Assembly (NCBI GenBank): GCA_003131625.1
Contig: PKVY01000066.1
Coordinates: forward strand, 1 to 64,000
From: Acidobacterium sp.
Lineage (GTDB): Bacteria; Acidobacteriota; Terriglobia; Terriglobales; Acidobacteriaceae
Reading direction: 5' to 3'
Length of the DNA stretch: 64,000 bases
Shown: one piece after another, positions 6,831 through 15,577 of the stretch
Position numbering within the stretch: the stretch's first letter is position 1
Layout of the letters: every line of letters starts with the position of its first letter
Notes under the pieces: generated by a model
The model's database searches: none
Told to the model about the DNA's origin: nothing
Seen by the model: only the letters and a program-made list of their open reading frames with translations
Made by a program: the position numbers and the translations under genes

Positions 6831-8129
6831 TCACTCCACCAAAATCGCTGAACCGCCCTTGATGGGCGAACCGCCAGACAGCGAGGAATAGTTGTTGCCC
6901 ATAACCAGATCGGCGCCCGAGTTGACGATGACCGAACCGACATCGATAATCGTGTACGCCGCCGCGTTACCCGTACTGTTGAAGGTTAGTTGCGCATCGG
7001 GAGCATAAATCGCTCCCTGCCATTTCGAGGTCGAGTTGCCGTCCAGGATCATCGACGTGCTGTCGCTCGAGTTCTGATAAATCAGAATTCCCGCGTAGGT
7101 GCCGCTGGTCGGCGCCACCAGCTGGGCGGTGCTGCCGCTGTTCATGGTCAGCGAGCCGGAGTTGAAATAGATGGTGACGCCGCTGGTTCCGGTGATCGTG
7201 CCGCCGTCGTTGATGGAACCGTTCAGATAGTAAGTGCCTGCAGCGAGCGTGACCGAAACGCCGGAATTGATATTGATGCCGCCCAAATAGGCGCCCGGCA
7301 GCAGGGTCGCACCATTGGCGGGCACGTAGTTCCCGGATTGTTGAACCGTTCCTTGTCCCGGAGCGGTCAGGTAGCTCAGGGGATCCGTTACCGTCGCAAC
7401 CTCCGTTTTGGGCGTTGGCGTGAACGTCCCGCCGTTGTCCGGGCTCCAGCCTCCCGCAACCGAAAATGACGTGGTGGTGAACGTCCCGCTGTCGCTCTCC
7501 AGCGCGTTGCCGTCGGTGGCGTCATCCATGATGCCGCACGAGGCGCTGATCGTGCCTCCGTTCAGCAGCATGCCCGTTCCCGATCGCTGCGAAGGAAGCG
7601 TCGACGTGTAGAAGCAGGCCGAGGCATTCCCCTCTCCCGCCTCCGACCTCACGGTAATCGTTTCCGAGCTGATCCCGACGGCCCTGGCGAAAGTCGTAGC
7701 CTGCGGGTATTTGATCTCCGCCTCGACATATTTGGTGCTTCCGTAATTCGGATCATTCGTCGTTGAGCCCAGCTCGCACGGCCCCTGGTTGACCCACAGG
7801 ATCAGCCCGCCGGCGTTGCTGGTGGCGCAATTCGTCACCACCGTGGTGCCGCTGGTTGGGAATCCATTCTCCGCCAGCGCCTGCTTGGCGGCGGTCTGCA
7901 TATTGGTGCATGCGTAGGTGCTGCCGCAATTGCTGGCCTCCAGCGCTCCTGCCAGGGCCGCGGCATCCACCGCCGCCTGCAGCCTTCGCTTCTCCAAACG
8001 GAGCTGCCCCACGTCGATCGCCAGTGCCGCAAACGCGACGATCATCATCATGCCGAGGGCCCCAATCAGCAGGGCGTCGCCGCTTTCGTCCCTGATCCCG
8101 AACTTCAGACGCTTAAGAATGCCGCGCAT
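6831..8129 (-). CDS. TadG-like pilus-associated protein without VWA domain
   Basis: 432 residues. Residues 14-60 (DESGDALLIGALGMMMIVAFAALAIDVGQLRLEKRRLQ, then AAVDAAALAGAL) form the TadG-type N-terminal membrane anchor with its 'VDAAALAGA' signature. The C-terminal two thirds (about 180-432) are Gly/Ser/Thr-rich with repeated short strands (GGTISASCG, GGININSGVSVTLAAGTYYLNG). This looks like a beta-helix/adhesin-type domain in place of the VWA domain of its two neighbours. It is probably anchored in the inner membrane with the bulk outside the cytoplasm. A scrap of a TadG tail lies just upstream (8215-8262). Confidence 0.78.
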   Translation of the reverse strand: MRGILKRLKFGIRDESGDALLIGALGMMMIVAFAALAIDVGQLRLEKRRLQAAVDAAALAGALEASNCGSTYACTNMQTAAKQALAENGFPTSGTTVVTNCATSNAGGLILWVNQGPCELGSTTNDPNYGSTKYVEAEIKYPQATTFARAVGISSETITVRSEAGEGNASACFYTSTLPSQRSGTGMLLNGGTISASCGIMDDATDGNALESDSGTFTTTSFSVAGGWSPDNGGTFTPTPKTEVATVTDPLSYLTAPGQGTVQQSGNYVPANGATLLPGAYLGGININSGVSVTLAAGTYYLNGSINDGGTITGTSGVTIYFNSGSLTMNSGSTAQLVAPTSGTYAGILIYQNSSDSTSMILDGNSTSKWQGAIYAPDAQLTFNSTGNAAAYTIIDVGSVIVNSGADLVMGNNYSSLSGGSPIKGGSAILVE

Positions 8130-8214
8130 TGTCTTCCCCCCACCAGCCTGCCGGAATCGCTGGCCGTGGTCCCCGGTTAAACTCCTTCGCCCTTAGCAAA
8201 GCGGCTCCCTCTCC

Positions 8215-8262
8215 ACTGGTCACGTTTGGAATCGGCCTTTCAACGGTTAGATCGCCTGGCGA
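8215..8262 (-). pseudogene. Relic of a TadG 3' end
   Basis: Read on the - strand this stretch encodes GDLTVERPIPNVTS. That lines up with the final residues of the two VWA-TadG genes (GDLSVGRLIPNGTS and KLMGARLIPNGTT). The DNA also matches: 'ctggtcacgtttggaatcggcctttcaacggttagatcgcc' against 'ctggtcccgtttggaatcagccgtccaacgcttagatcgcc' at 11160-11200. There is no stop at the matching place and no coding frame before it. It is best read as the surviving tail of a deleted or recombined TadG copy. Confidence 0.7.
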
Positions 8263-8335
8263 ATCACAAAACGTAGAAAAAGGCCCGTGAGGATTCCCCC
8301 GGCGGCCCTACAGCCCGTCACCGGTGTAGCTTCGC

Positions 8336-10198
8336 TTAGGTGGTGCCGTTTGGAATTAATCTGGCCCCCATTAACTTGGTTGCTATGGCCGCGTAGATAT
8401 CGCTGATTGCTGTGATCCCGGAATTATCGGTGTTGGCCGTGCAACCACTGTCTCCGCCCGTGACTTTGAAGTCGCTGTAGAAATAAGGCGAAATAGCATC
8501 GCCGGAAACCTGCGTGGCCATTTTCTGCAGAGCCTGACAGGGGGTAATGTTTGGCTGGGTTCCGGCTCCGACGTCGCTGCCGCAGTCGCTGGAGTTCGAT
8601 TGCGCCGGGGAGCCATACGCGATGGTGAAGACCAGCGTATTGTTGGCGTTGCCACCGGAGGCGTAGGTTGCCGCATACTGCGAAGCAGTCACTTCTTGTC
8701 CGCATTCGCCAACCCACGAAGGGTAGCTCCCGCTACTGTCGGCTGTTTTCCAACCCGTGGGGTACGTGTAGGCGGAGGTATTGAGCGATTGTGAAACGGT
8801 CGCTTTCCCTTTGGAAGTAGCGGGCAGGTAGGTCGTCGTCGCCGCAGTGGCGGAGCTGGGCATCGCAAACTCCGGACCCGAGGAGCCGGGCCAATACTGC
8901 GGCGCAGTTGCATTGCCGTCACCCAGAATGATCATCACGTTGGCGGAGTTGGCGTGACTCGCCTGCTCCTTCAGCAGAGCAGCCTGCGCTGCATAAAGTG
9001 CGCCCGGATAGTAGGTGCCGAAGTCGCCGTCGTAGCTGGAAGGAGCCAGACCACCACATCCACTCACCGCGCCCGTTGCTCTCACCAGATTCGAACTGCT
9101 GGTCAGACTTGTCGTTCCGCTCGATGAAACCGTGTTGTAGTCCTCAAGAAACGGCGTGATCTGGTAGGTAGGCGAATAACTGCCGGTGGGGATCGTGTAT
9201 CCCGCTGTGCTGGTCGGAGGAGGAGGAAAGGTATACGGCATGGCCCACGCGATGCCCGTCCAAGGTGGCTGGTAGTCCAGCTGGTTACCATTATTGCCGT
9301 TGCTGTTGTTGCCGCTGCTCTTGTTGATCGGCCAGATGATCGGCGTATAGAGGCCGCCGCCGAGACTGTAGTAGGAGACGCCCAGGTAGCTGGACGGGGC
9401 GGTCGTTGTGCAGCCGAAAGTCTGCGCCGCGCCAGTGTTGGTGATGGCCACACCTGCCTGTGCATTGCTACCCGCCACCACATTGGGGAAAGTGAACAGC
9501 GCCACGTGATCGTAGGTGGTGTTAAGACCCGCCAGAAGCTGCTGCACGCCGTTCAGCGCGCATTGTTCCTGGGTGATACCGCCGCAGTTGCTGTCAGTGT
9601 CGTTCATCGAAAGGGTGGAGTCGACGACCAGAGCGATGTTGTACGGCATGGGCCGAGCGTTGGTTGCCGTCGAGGTGGCGCTCAGAGTAATGTTCGGCTT
9701 CCCGAAGATACCGGCAAATAACGTGGGCACGGTAGCTGTTTCGGTAACCGACACGGCGTTGGGAACGGTCACGCTGCCGCTGGACAGTGTGCAGGGAATC
9801 CCCCAGCCCGACACCGTTGTCAGGCACAGGGGGGTCACCGTGGGCGTACCAATGGTGACGCCCGAATAAGCATTCTTATCGCCCGTTTCGGCGCTGTAGT
9901 TTGCCCCGACCGTCGCGTACTTGGTGCTGGTTCCGGAAAACGATTCCGCGGCCGCCAGCGCCGCAGCATCGGCAGATGCCTGCAGCTCGCGCTGGATGAC
10001 CATGGCGTGGCCGACGTCAACTACCAGCGCCGCCGTCGCGAGGACAGCGAACAACATCACCACAACCCACGGAATCACCTGGCCGCTCTCGTCGGCAAGT
10101 ATCAGGCGTGCGATCGAACGACAGTTCCGCCGCTGGCGGGCGTTCCCCGCCGATCGCGATTCCTGGTCTGTTCCCTGATCTTTTCTGGCTTCCCGCAT
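8336..10198 (-). CDS. tadG: TadG-like protein with von Willebrand A domain (1)
   Basis: 620 residues from the ATG at 10198 (GGGGGAAAG upstream). A cytoplasmic basic lead of about 35 residues is followed by DESGQVIPWVVVMLFAVLATAALVVDVGHAM (membrane segment about 42-64) and the TadG 'ASADAAALAAAE' motif. A VWA domain follows, with MIDAS motif VVDSTLSMND (about 190-200) and a second acidic loop ILGDGNAT. A long Ser/Thr/Asn-rich insert sits inside the VWA part. The ending is ARLIPNGTT. TadG proteins sit in the envelope and are needed for pilus assembly or surface binding; the metal site suggests adhesion. It follows a TadE gene by 82 bases. Confidence 0.85.
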   Translation of the reverse strand: MREARKDQGTDQESRSAGNARQRRNCRSIARLILADESGQVIPWVVVMLFAVLATAALVVDVGHAMVIQRELQASADAAALAAAESFSGTSTKYATVGANYSAETGDKNAYSGVTIGTPTVTPLCLTTVSGWGIPCTLSSGSVTVPNAVSVTETATVPTLFAGIFGKPNITLSATSTATNARPMPYNIALVVDSTLSMNDTDSNCGGITQEQCALNGVQQLLAGLNTTYDHVALFTFPNVVAGSNAQAGVAITNTGAAQTFGCTTTAPSSYLGVSYYSLGGGLYTPIIWPINKSSGNNSNGNNGNQLDYQPPWTGIAWAMPYTFPPPPTSTAGYTIPTGSYSPTYQITPFLEDYNTVSSSGTTSLTSSSNLVRATGAVSGCGGLAPSSYDGDFGTYYPGALYAAQAALLKEQASHANSANVMIILGDGNATAPQYWPGSSGPEFAMPSSATAATTTYLPATSKGKATVSQSLNTSAYTYPTGWKTADSSGSYPSWVGECGQEVTASQYAATYASGGNANNTLVFTIAYGSPAQSNSSDCGSDVGAGTQPNITPCQALQKMATQVSGDAISPYFYSDFKVTGGDSGCTANTDNSGITAISDIYAAIATKLMGARLIPNGTT

Positions 10199-10280
10199 GG
10201 TCTTTCCCCCGCCCTCGGCCCAGTGTCCGGGCCTTTTTCTGTTCAGTCTCACGCAATATCGCGGCCTTCCGCGCTGCCGC

Positions 10281-10865
10281 TTATTGCACCAGCTCGGCAC
10301 TTTGTGCCGTTAACGAATATGTCTTGCTCGTCCACCCAAACATCACCGGAGTAACCGGATACACTGCCTGGATCTCCACCGAGTCGCCTTGACTCATGGG
10401 CAGATCGGAGCATGAGGGGCTCGAAGAGCCGGTCCCGTTGTAGGTCGTAACCGCTGAGGTCTTGGCCGTCGTGTAGGTGATGGTGTAGCTCAGCTTTGAG
10501 GCGTCGATGTTCGACGTCGAATTCTGAATCGTCGTCGCCGCGTATTTGCAGGGGTCGCCGCTGTCCATAATCGAATAGCCACCATCCGAGCCGGGGGCGC
10601 TCGCCGCAAAGCCTCGCGCTCCGCCATTCACTGCGTTGGTCAGAACCAGATACTGGTTGAGGATGATTCCGAAGGAGAAGATTCCCGTAAGGACAACCAG
10701 CAACACGGGAAGAACGAGGGCCGTTTCGGCCACGGTCGAGCCGGCTTCGCCGCGACGCAAGCGCCCGAATCGAGGGCCCAAGCCCCCTTCGTGAGCAGCG
10801 CAGCGAAGAATTGTCTGTGAACGAATGAGCCCCAATGCGCTCCGGATTGCCTGACCCTTTGTCAT
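10281..10865 (-). CDS. TadE-like minor pseudopilin (3)
   Basis: 194 residues from the ATG at 10865 (GAGGAG just upstream). The cytoplasmic lead is long for the family (about 42 residues). Then comes EAGSTVAETALVLPVLLVVLTGIFSFGIILNQ, the TadE processing site and membrane segment, followed by a secreted domain with two Cys and the ending TYSLTAQSAELVQ. The end is nearly the same as that of the TadE at 12616-13176 (TYTMTATTTELIQ), so the two TadE/TadG-VWA pairs look like a duplicated unit. Confidence 0.82.
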   Translation of the reverse strand: MTKGQAIRSALGLIRSQTILRCAAHEGGLGPRFGRLRRGEAGSTVAETALVLPVLLVVLTGIFSFGIILNQYLVLTNAVNGGARGFAASAPGSDGGYSIMDSGDPCKYAATTIQNSTSNIDASKLSYTITYTTAKTSAVTTYNGTGSSSPSCSDLPMSQGDSVEIQAVYPVTPVMFGWTSKTYSLTAQSAELVQ

Positions 10866-11095
10866 CGCTCCTCTACCCACCTCAAAAATCAACCCTGTGC
10901 GGCAAAAGCCGTGCAGGTGTGTCTGCCAAACTCCCACGGTGCACGCGATCCGCATGCCATTCCGCGCCATTTCAGACCGGGAAGCTCTTAAGTACAGATT
11001 AGTGCGGACTTTCACGGGCACAATGCCCACTTCGTGGTAGCAAATTACCGTCAGTAACGGCGTTGCGTGCTCAATTAGATACGGGCTCCCTTGGC

Positions 11096-11127
11096 GCCCG
11101 AACTGCGGCGCTCCTCGTCGTTCGGGC
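11096..11127. other. Hairpin between the two TadE/TadG-VWA units
   Basis: GCCCGAAC (11096-11103) pairs perfectly with GTTCGGGC (11120-11127) over a 16-base loop. It lies in the 291-base gap between the 3' end of TadG-VWA 2 and the next TadE gene. It has no T-tract, so it may be an RNA-processing or partial-termination element that sets relative expression. Confidence 0.45.
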
Positions 11128-11156
11128 TGCGACGGTCTGTCGGAGAGTACCTTCCC

Positions 11157-12596
11157 TCAACTGGTCCCGTTTGGAATCAGCCGTCCAACGCTTAGATCGC
11201 CCGCGATGGCCGAAAAAATCTGCGTAAGACTCGTGAAACTGCTCTGCCCTCCCGCGGGCGGAGTGCAGCCATTCGAGATGCTCGATCCGTCGGCAAAGAA
11301 ATACTCCGTCGCCCCGCTGGACATCGTCTTCAGAACCGTGCACGGATTCTGCGCCGGACTGTCCGTCTGGCAATAGCCCGACGAGGTATTCGCTGCGCCG
11401 TAGGCCACCACGTAAATCTTCGTCCCCGCGCTTTTGGCCGCCGCGGCTTCAGCGATCCCCTGCTGGCACATGTCTTTATAGGACGGAAAATTTCCGTTCG
11501 AATTTAGGTACTTGCTCGTATTGCTGGTACCCCAGCTCACACTGTCCGCCTGGCCGTTCACCGTCACCGCCCCGGACGCGTCGCCGTCGCTCAGGATAAT
11601 CATCACGTTATCCGCGCCGGTCCGCGTGTTCTGTGACAAATATTGCTGCGCGGCATTGATGGCGCCCGCATAATACGTGCCCATCCCGCCCTGGGCAGCC
11701 ATTCCGCAGCTGCTGCTGGTGGCGCCCGACGCAACCACCAGGCTGGAGCTGCCGCTCAGCGTCGTGGTCCCGTCCGATGTCCGGAAATTGTTCGAGAGCG
11801 GCACAATCTGGTAATCGGAGATCTCCGTTGCCGTGGTTGCGTTCGTCGCATCCGGGTAAGGGATGGGCGTGAAAGATCCGCTGTGCGGGCACGAGGTGTC
11901 ATACGAGGGAGTCGACGTCGGAGGGAAGGTGAAGAGCGATACCTCGTCCACCGCGGGCTGCCCGCTGCAGCTGCTCAGACCGGTGTAGCACGGCGAGAAA
12001 TCCGACAGCAGGTCCTGAACGCCCTGGAGCGCGCAGTAGACCCGGCTCCCGGCGCAGTTCAGCCCGCTATCCTGATTCGTCATCGACTGCGTCGTATCCA
12101 CCACGATGGCCACGTTGAACGGGGATCTGGGCGCGCCATGCGCGGCCGCCGTCGCCGTCGCGGAGATAGGCACAGTCGTGATGCCGATCACCCGCGCAAA
12201 GGTCGTCGGGATCGACGAGGTCTGTGTCACCACCACCGCGTTGTCGTTGCTGGGAGTCAGGCACTCGATACCCCAGCCTTTGACCGTCGACGAGCAGTAA
12301 GCGCTCACGGTCATCGCCACTCCGGGCAGGTTTGCGGATGCGTTGGCGTCCCCTGTTTCGGAGCCGTAGGTATGAGCCACGCTTGCATACGTCGAATTGG
12401 GCAGCTGCAGCGCTCCCGCCATCGCCGCCGCGTTGCTCGACTGCTGCAGTTGCCGCTCGCACACCATGGCGTGGCCGAGATCGATCACGAACCCCGCGAT
12501 TCCCATGATCACCCCCAGCATCACCGCCAACCATGGCAGCGCCTGCCCTCGCTCTTCGCGGATCAGATTCGCTAGTGTTTTTTTTCTCCGATTCAT
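11157..12596 (-). CDS. tadG: TadG-like protein with von Willebrand A domain (2)
   Basis: 479 residues. The N-terminus has EERGQALPWLAVMLGVIMGIAGFVIDLGHAM (membrane segment about 19-41) and the TadG-type 'QSSNAAAMAGAL' motif. The VWA domain carries MIDAS IVVDTTQSMTN (about 164-174; DxTxS where DxSxS is usual) and IILSDGDAS. The C-terminus GRLIPNGTS is shared with the other VWA paralogue. Paired Cys suggest disulfides outside the cytoplasm. It starts 19 bases after a TadE gene. With 8336-10198 it forms a paralogous pair; this copy lacks the long Ser/Asn-rich insert. Confidence 0.85.
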   Translation of the reverse strand: MNRRKKTLANLIREERGQALPWLAVMLGVIMGIAGFVIDLGHAMVCERQLQQSSNAAAMAGALQLPNSTYASVAHTYGSETGDANASANLPGVAMTVSAYCSSTVKGWGIECLTPSNDNAVVVTQTSSIPTTFARVIGITTVPISATATAAAHGAPRSPFNVAIVVDTTQSMTNQDSGLNCAGSRVYCALQGVQDLLSDFSPCYTGLSSCSGQPAVDEVSLFTFPPTSTPSYDTSCPHSGSFTPIPYPDATNATTATEISDYQIVPLSNNFRTSDGTTTLSGSSSLVVASGATSSSCGMAAQGGMGTYYAGAINAAQQYLSQNTRTGADNVMIILSDGDASGAVTVNGQADSVSWGTSNTSKYLNSNGNFPSYKDMCQQGIAEAAAAKSAGTKIYVVAYGAANTSSGYCQTDSPAQNPCTVLKTMSSGATEYFFADGSSISNGCTPPAGGQSSFTSLTQIFSAIAGDLSVGRLIPNGTS

Positions 12597-12615
12597 TGGC
12601 GTTCCCCCTGCACCG

Positions 12616-13176
12616 CTACTGGATCAGTTCGGTCGTCGTAGCGGTCATCGTGTAAGTGTGAGAACCGAAAGCAAAAACGTTGACGGTCACCGGATAGGTC
12701 ACCGTAAGCACCGCGGTTTCTCCGGTGGTCATGGTCACGCTGCTGCACGAAGGGGTTGTCGTCCCTGAGCTCGAATAAGCCGTCCCGCCCAGCGTGACCG
12801 TATAACGAAGACTGCTGGCTGTCAGTCCGGGCGCAGCGTTTTGCACATCCGTCACGGTCGATGCGCAGGGATCGGCCACATTTCCGCGCAGCAGCGCCAG
12901 CTGCTCTGCGCCCGCCTGCACCGCATTGTTCAGCGCCAGATCGTTGTTCAGGGCGATGCCGAAGAAGATCATGCCTGTGATCATCATGACCATCAGCGGT
13001 ACCACCACAAAAGCCATCTCCGCGAGCGCCGATCCACTTTCATCGCGGATCGCCAGATCGCGTAGCCGCGCGGTCATCGACGGTCTCCGCTCCGCCTCTT
13101 GCGCCGGCCCTTTCCCTCGGAGGTCTGGAATTCTCGTTTCTTCATGCACCGCTGTCTCCTGTACCTGTTCGTTCAT
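12616..13176 (-). CDS. TadE-like minor pseudopilin (4)
   Basis: 186 residues. The ATG at 13176 overlaps the stop of the upstream membrane-protein gene as ATGA, which supports this start over the internal ATG at 13077. A charged lead of about 45 residues precedes DESGSALAEMAFVVVPLMVMMITGMIFFGIAL (processing site and membrane segment). A secreted domain with two Cys follows and ends TYTMTATTTELIQ. Coupling to the polytopic protein and to TadG-VWA 2 puts all three in one operon. Confidence 0.85.
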   Translation of the reverse strand: MNEQVQETAVHEETRIPDLRGKGPAQEAERRPSMTARLRDLAIRDESGSALAEMAFVVVPLMVMMITGMIFFGIALNNDLALNNAVQAGAEQLALLRGNVADPCASTVTDVQNAAPGLTASSLRYTVTLGGTAYSSSGTTTPSCSSVTMTTGETAVLTVTYPVTVNVFAFGSHTYTMTATTTELIQ

Positions 13177-14804
13177 GGCAGCTGCCTCGGAGAACCCGCT
13201 CCGCTGCCGGCCTGGTTCAGCGCAGCAACGCTGTTCTCCCCGTTCTTCAAATCCTTGCGGGCAACGAACACCGCCGCCACCTTGTCCTCGTACGTCAGCT
13301 CGAAGCGCGCGTCCGTGCGCAGCAGCTGCGTCAGCGCCGCTCCATCCGGAGCGATCACCACCCCCGCCGACTGCAAATCCGGATCCGCAGCCCACTTGGC
13401 CCCGCCGCTCCACGTTTCGCGCGAACGGTCGATCGCCTTGTCCCCGTAGAGCGCCGCGCGGCCGTCGATGCTCACCGGCTCGCGCAGATTCCAGATCAGG
13501 AACCCGCCCCAGTCGTAATCGTTGAACAGCGGCCCTGTGTAGTGGCGCTCTTTCACCACGTCCACCGCCCGCACCGGCATCTTCTCCGCCAGCATGGCCT
13601 GCAACCGGCCGTTGTTCAGATGCAGCAATGCAACACTGGCCACAAATGCCAGAACCGCGCTGGCAGCGCTCAGCGCCAGCGCCCACGCCGGCAGGTTCTT
13701 CCTGTCTTCGCGTTCCGCGCGCACCGGAAGGCCCGCGGCCAGAATCGCACCCGCTGTAATCGCCATCACCCACAGATCGCGCCGCGAGCGGAACGAAAGC
13801 ACCGCCGCCATGGCCAGCATCAGCGTCTCGAATGGCGCCAGCCGCCGGTACCGGAACAGCACTCCGGCCGCAGCCAAGGCAAGAAACAGCAGGGCAAAAT
13901 CGCCCAGCGTCCGAAACGGCAACGCCAGCATCTCCGCGATGCTGTCCAGCACGCCCGGCTGCGAACCCAGTTGCCACGCCACTTTGTAGATCCCCGGTCC
14001 GTACGGATTCAGGCACGTCGCGGCAACGCATGCCCCCAGCGCCAGCCACAGATTCCGCGCCGGTGCGCCTTTCGTTCCCGACTTCCACCAACGCTCCAGC
14101 AGCGGCTCCGTCGCGGCGATCCCCAGCACCAGCAATCCGTCGACAAACTGAATATGCACATTGGCCCACAGCGCGAACAGCAGCGGCAGCCACAGCAGCT
14201 CGCGGCTCTTGCCGGTCTGGCGCACGTGCATCAGGATGTCCATCTCCAGCGCGAAAAACAGAATCGTGAACAGCCACGGCCGCGGCGTGCTCATGCGCGA
14301 AAGGCAGAACATCACGGCGATCGTCAGCACCGCGCGCTGCGTGAAATCCGCCTGCAGCCGGCTCATCATGTGATAAACGGCCGCTGCGATCAGCGCCATC
14401 ATGGCCGCCGTGAAAATCATCAGCCCCTGCAGATTCATCCACCCGTAGAGCTTCAGCAGAATCAGCTCGAACAGCCAGCTGTACGCCTGCCACGCGCTGC
14501 CGCCGCTCACGCGCGAGAACGGATCGGTACGAGGAAAGGCGTGGTGCTGCAGAATCCACTGGCCCGTGCGCAGGTGCCAGCCTACATCCGGGTCGGCGAC
14601 CGCTCCGGTGGCGCCGCGCAGGCAAACGAACGCCGAAACCGCGCACAGTAACCCGATCAGCAGGGCCCGTGCGGCCTGGTCCGTGCGCGATGGATTCGTT
14701 TGAAATTCCTGCAACGCGATGCTCCTCTGGCCCTCAATGCCCCCGGTGCGCGAGCACCGGACGCCTGTTCTGCGCGCGGTGACAGACCAACCCTCATCTC
14801 GCAC
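13173..14804 (-). CDS. Polytopic membrane protein, GT-C glycosyltransferase-like, in the Tad locus
   Basis: Up to 543 residues with about nine or ten hydrophobic segments (from about residue 45 to 400) and a soluble C-terminal domain (about 410-543). The first extracytoplasmic loop has DPDVGWHLRTGQWI, an acidic/His motif of the kind found in GT-C fold transferases that use lipid-linked sugars. The GTG at 14804 has no good ribosome site. A TTG at 14714 with AGAGGAG is a likely truer start and would remove 30 unconserved residues. It heads the - arm of the Tad locus and overlaps a TadE gene by 4 bases. Modification of pilins or of TadE/TadG is a reasonable inference; no enzyme function is proven by the sequence. 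Confidence 0.7.
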   Translation of the reverse strand: MRDEGWSVTARRTGVRCSRTGGIEGQRSIALQEFQTNPSRTDQAARALLIGLLCAVSAFVCLRGATGAVADPDVGWHLRTGQWILQHHAFPRTDPFSRVSGGSAWQAYSWLFELILLKLYGWMNLQGLMIFTAAMMALIAAAVYHMMSRLQADFTQRAVLTIAVMFCLSRMSTPRPWLFTILFFALEMDILMHVRQTGKSRELLWLPLLFALWANVHIQFVDGLLVLGIAATEPLLERWWKSGTKGAPARNLWLALGACVAATCLNPYGPGIYKVAWQLGSQPGVLDSIAEMLALPFRTLGDFALLFLALAAAGVLFRYRRLAPFETLMLAMAAVLSFRSRRDLWVMAITAGAILAAGLPVRAEREDRKNLPAWALALSAASAVLAFVASVALLHLNNGRLQAMLAEKMPVRAVDVVKERHYTGPLFNDYDWGGFLIWNLREPVSIDGRAALYGDKAIDRSRETWSGGAKWAADPDLQSAGVVIAPDGAALTQLLRTDARFELTYEDKVAAVFVARKDLKNGENSVAALNQAGSGAGSPRQLP

Positions 14805-15150
14805 CGTGAGTGGAAGTTACCTGTGGGAAATGTCCTTCATTATCATCAGGGCGCACCGCCCCCTCGTCGATAACCCACATCACGAGCCGGAATAACACCC
14901 TCGTGCACCCCTCCCCCGAATGGGGAATTAACCGTGGAGCCAACTTTTGCCCGCAGAGCGTGCCTTTGACAACGTCCCTTCCGCCTGGTGGAGAGTCAGG
15001 TCCCCGGTTACCTGCACCGAATGGGGTACGACTTTAGTACTGATGAGCCATGGCTTCCAGACACTCCCTCGGTTACTTCTGATCCTCGGGACACGGCGCG
15101 GCCTCCGCCGGCAGGTCGGTTGCAGCAGCGCTCCGGTCATCCTGGAACGA
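14805..15150. promoter_or_regulatory. Divergent regulatory region between the two arms of the Tad locus
   Basis: About 350 non-coding bases between the - arm (14804) and the first Flp gene (15151). It must hold the promoters for both. TTGACA occurs at about 14967, but no matching -10 box at normal spacing can be defended. 'ggggtacgactttagtac' at 15023-15040 carries an ACTAAAGT word (on the - strand) also seen before other surface genes of this window. Confidence 0.45.
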
Positions 15151-15327
15151 ATGAGCATGAAAGTTACTCGAAAGCTCCTGAACGACCTTCTGCGCGGCGA
15201 ATCCGCGTCCGGCATGCTCGAGTATGTTCTGCTCGCCGCATTGCTGGTTCTCGCGGCTTACGTAGCGATGCATCACCTGGATAAGAAAATCGCGAAAGAT
15301 TACAACCAAATCGGCAAGAAATTCTGA
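15151..15327 (+). CDS. Divergent Flp-type pilin 1
   Basis: 58 residues; an ATG at 15157 would give 56. A basic lead (MKVTRKLLNDLLRG) is followed by ESASGMLEYVLLAALLVLAAYV, the Flp prepilin segment with the conserved Glu-Tyr, and a lysine-rich tail ending NQIGKKF. Counting back from Glu(+5) puts Ala, not Gly, at -1, unlike the two downstream pilins. It may be processed poorly or serve as a minor subunit. It is first in the + arm, about 250 bases before the second pilin gene. Confidence 0.8.
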   Translation: MSMKVTRKLLNDLLRGESASGMLEYVLLAALLVLAAYVAMHHLDKKIAKDYNQIGKKF

Positions 15328-15347
15328 CCGGAAACACAGGTCGCCGG

Positions 15348-15361
15348 GAGCTCTTGAGCTC
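15348..15361. other. Short palindromic element after flp1
   Basis: GAGCTC-TT-GAGCTC, a doubled palindrome flanked by GG/CGG, sits 21 bases after the flp1 stop. It could fold into a short stem and attenuate read-through to flp2. It lacks a T-tract. Confidence 0.3.
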
Positions 15362-15577
15362 GGCAAACTTCCCCTTCATCGCGATTGCCGGATTGATCGC
15401 ACTTCGCATTTCCACCGCTGTGGCGGATGCGAGCAACGAAAGTGGCAAGCGCTAACACATAGTGAGGATGGCGGTACAACGCAGGCCGCCGCAGAATCAC
15501 AACAACGATTGAAAGCGTGCTGCATTCGTCGGAAGTCCGACAGAACGGCAACGCAGTAACCAACAGGGAGGAACAGA

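Noticed and set aside
13177-14646. N-terminal extension of the TadE(4) frame to 676 codons
   Set aside because: The extension runs out of frame through the GT-C-like gene. The ATGA overlap at 13176 marks the real start.
14870-15150. c-di-GMP (GEMM) riboswitch before the pilin genes
   Set aside because: The conserved GEMM core and paired helices could not be found here or in 42333-43370.
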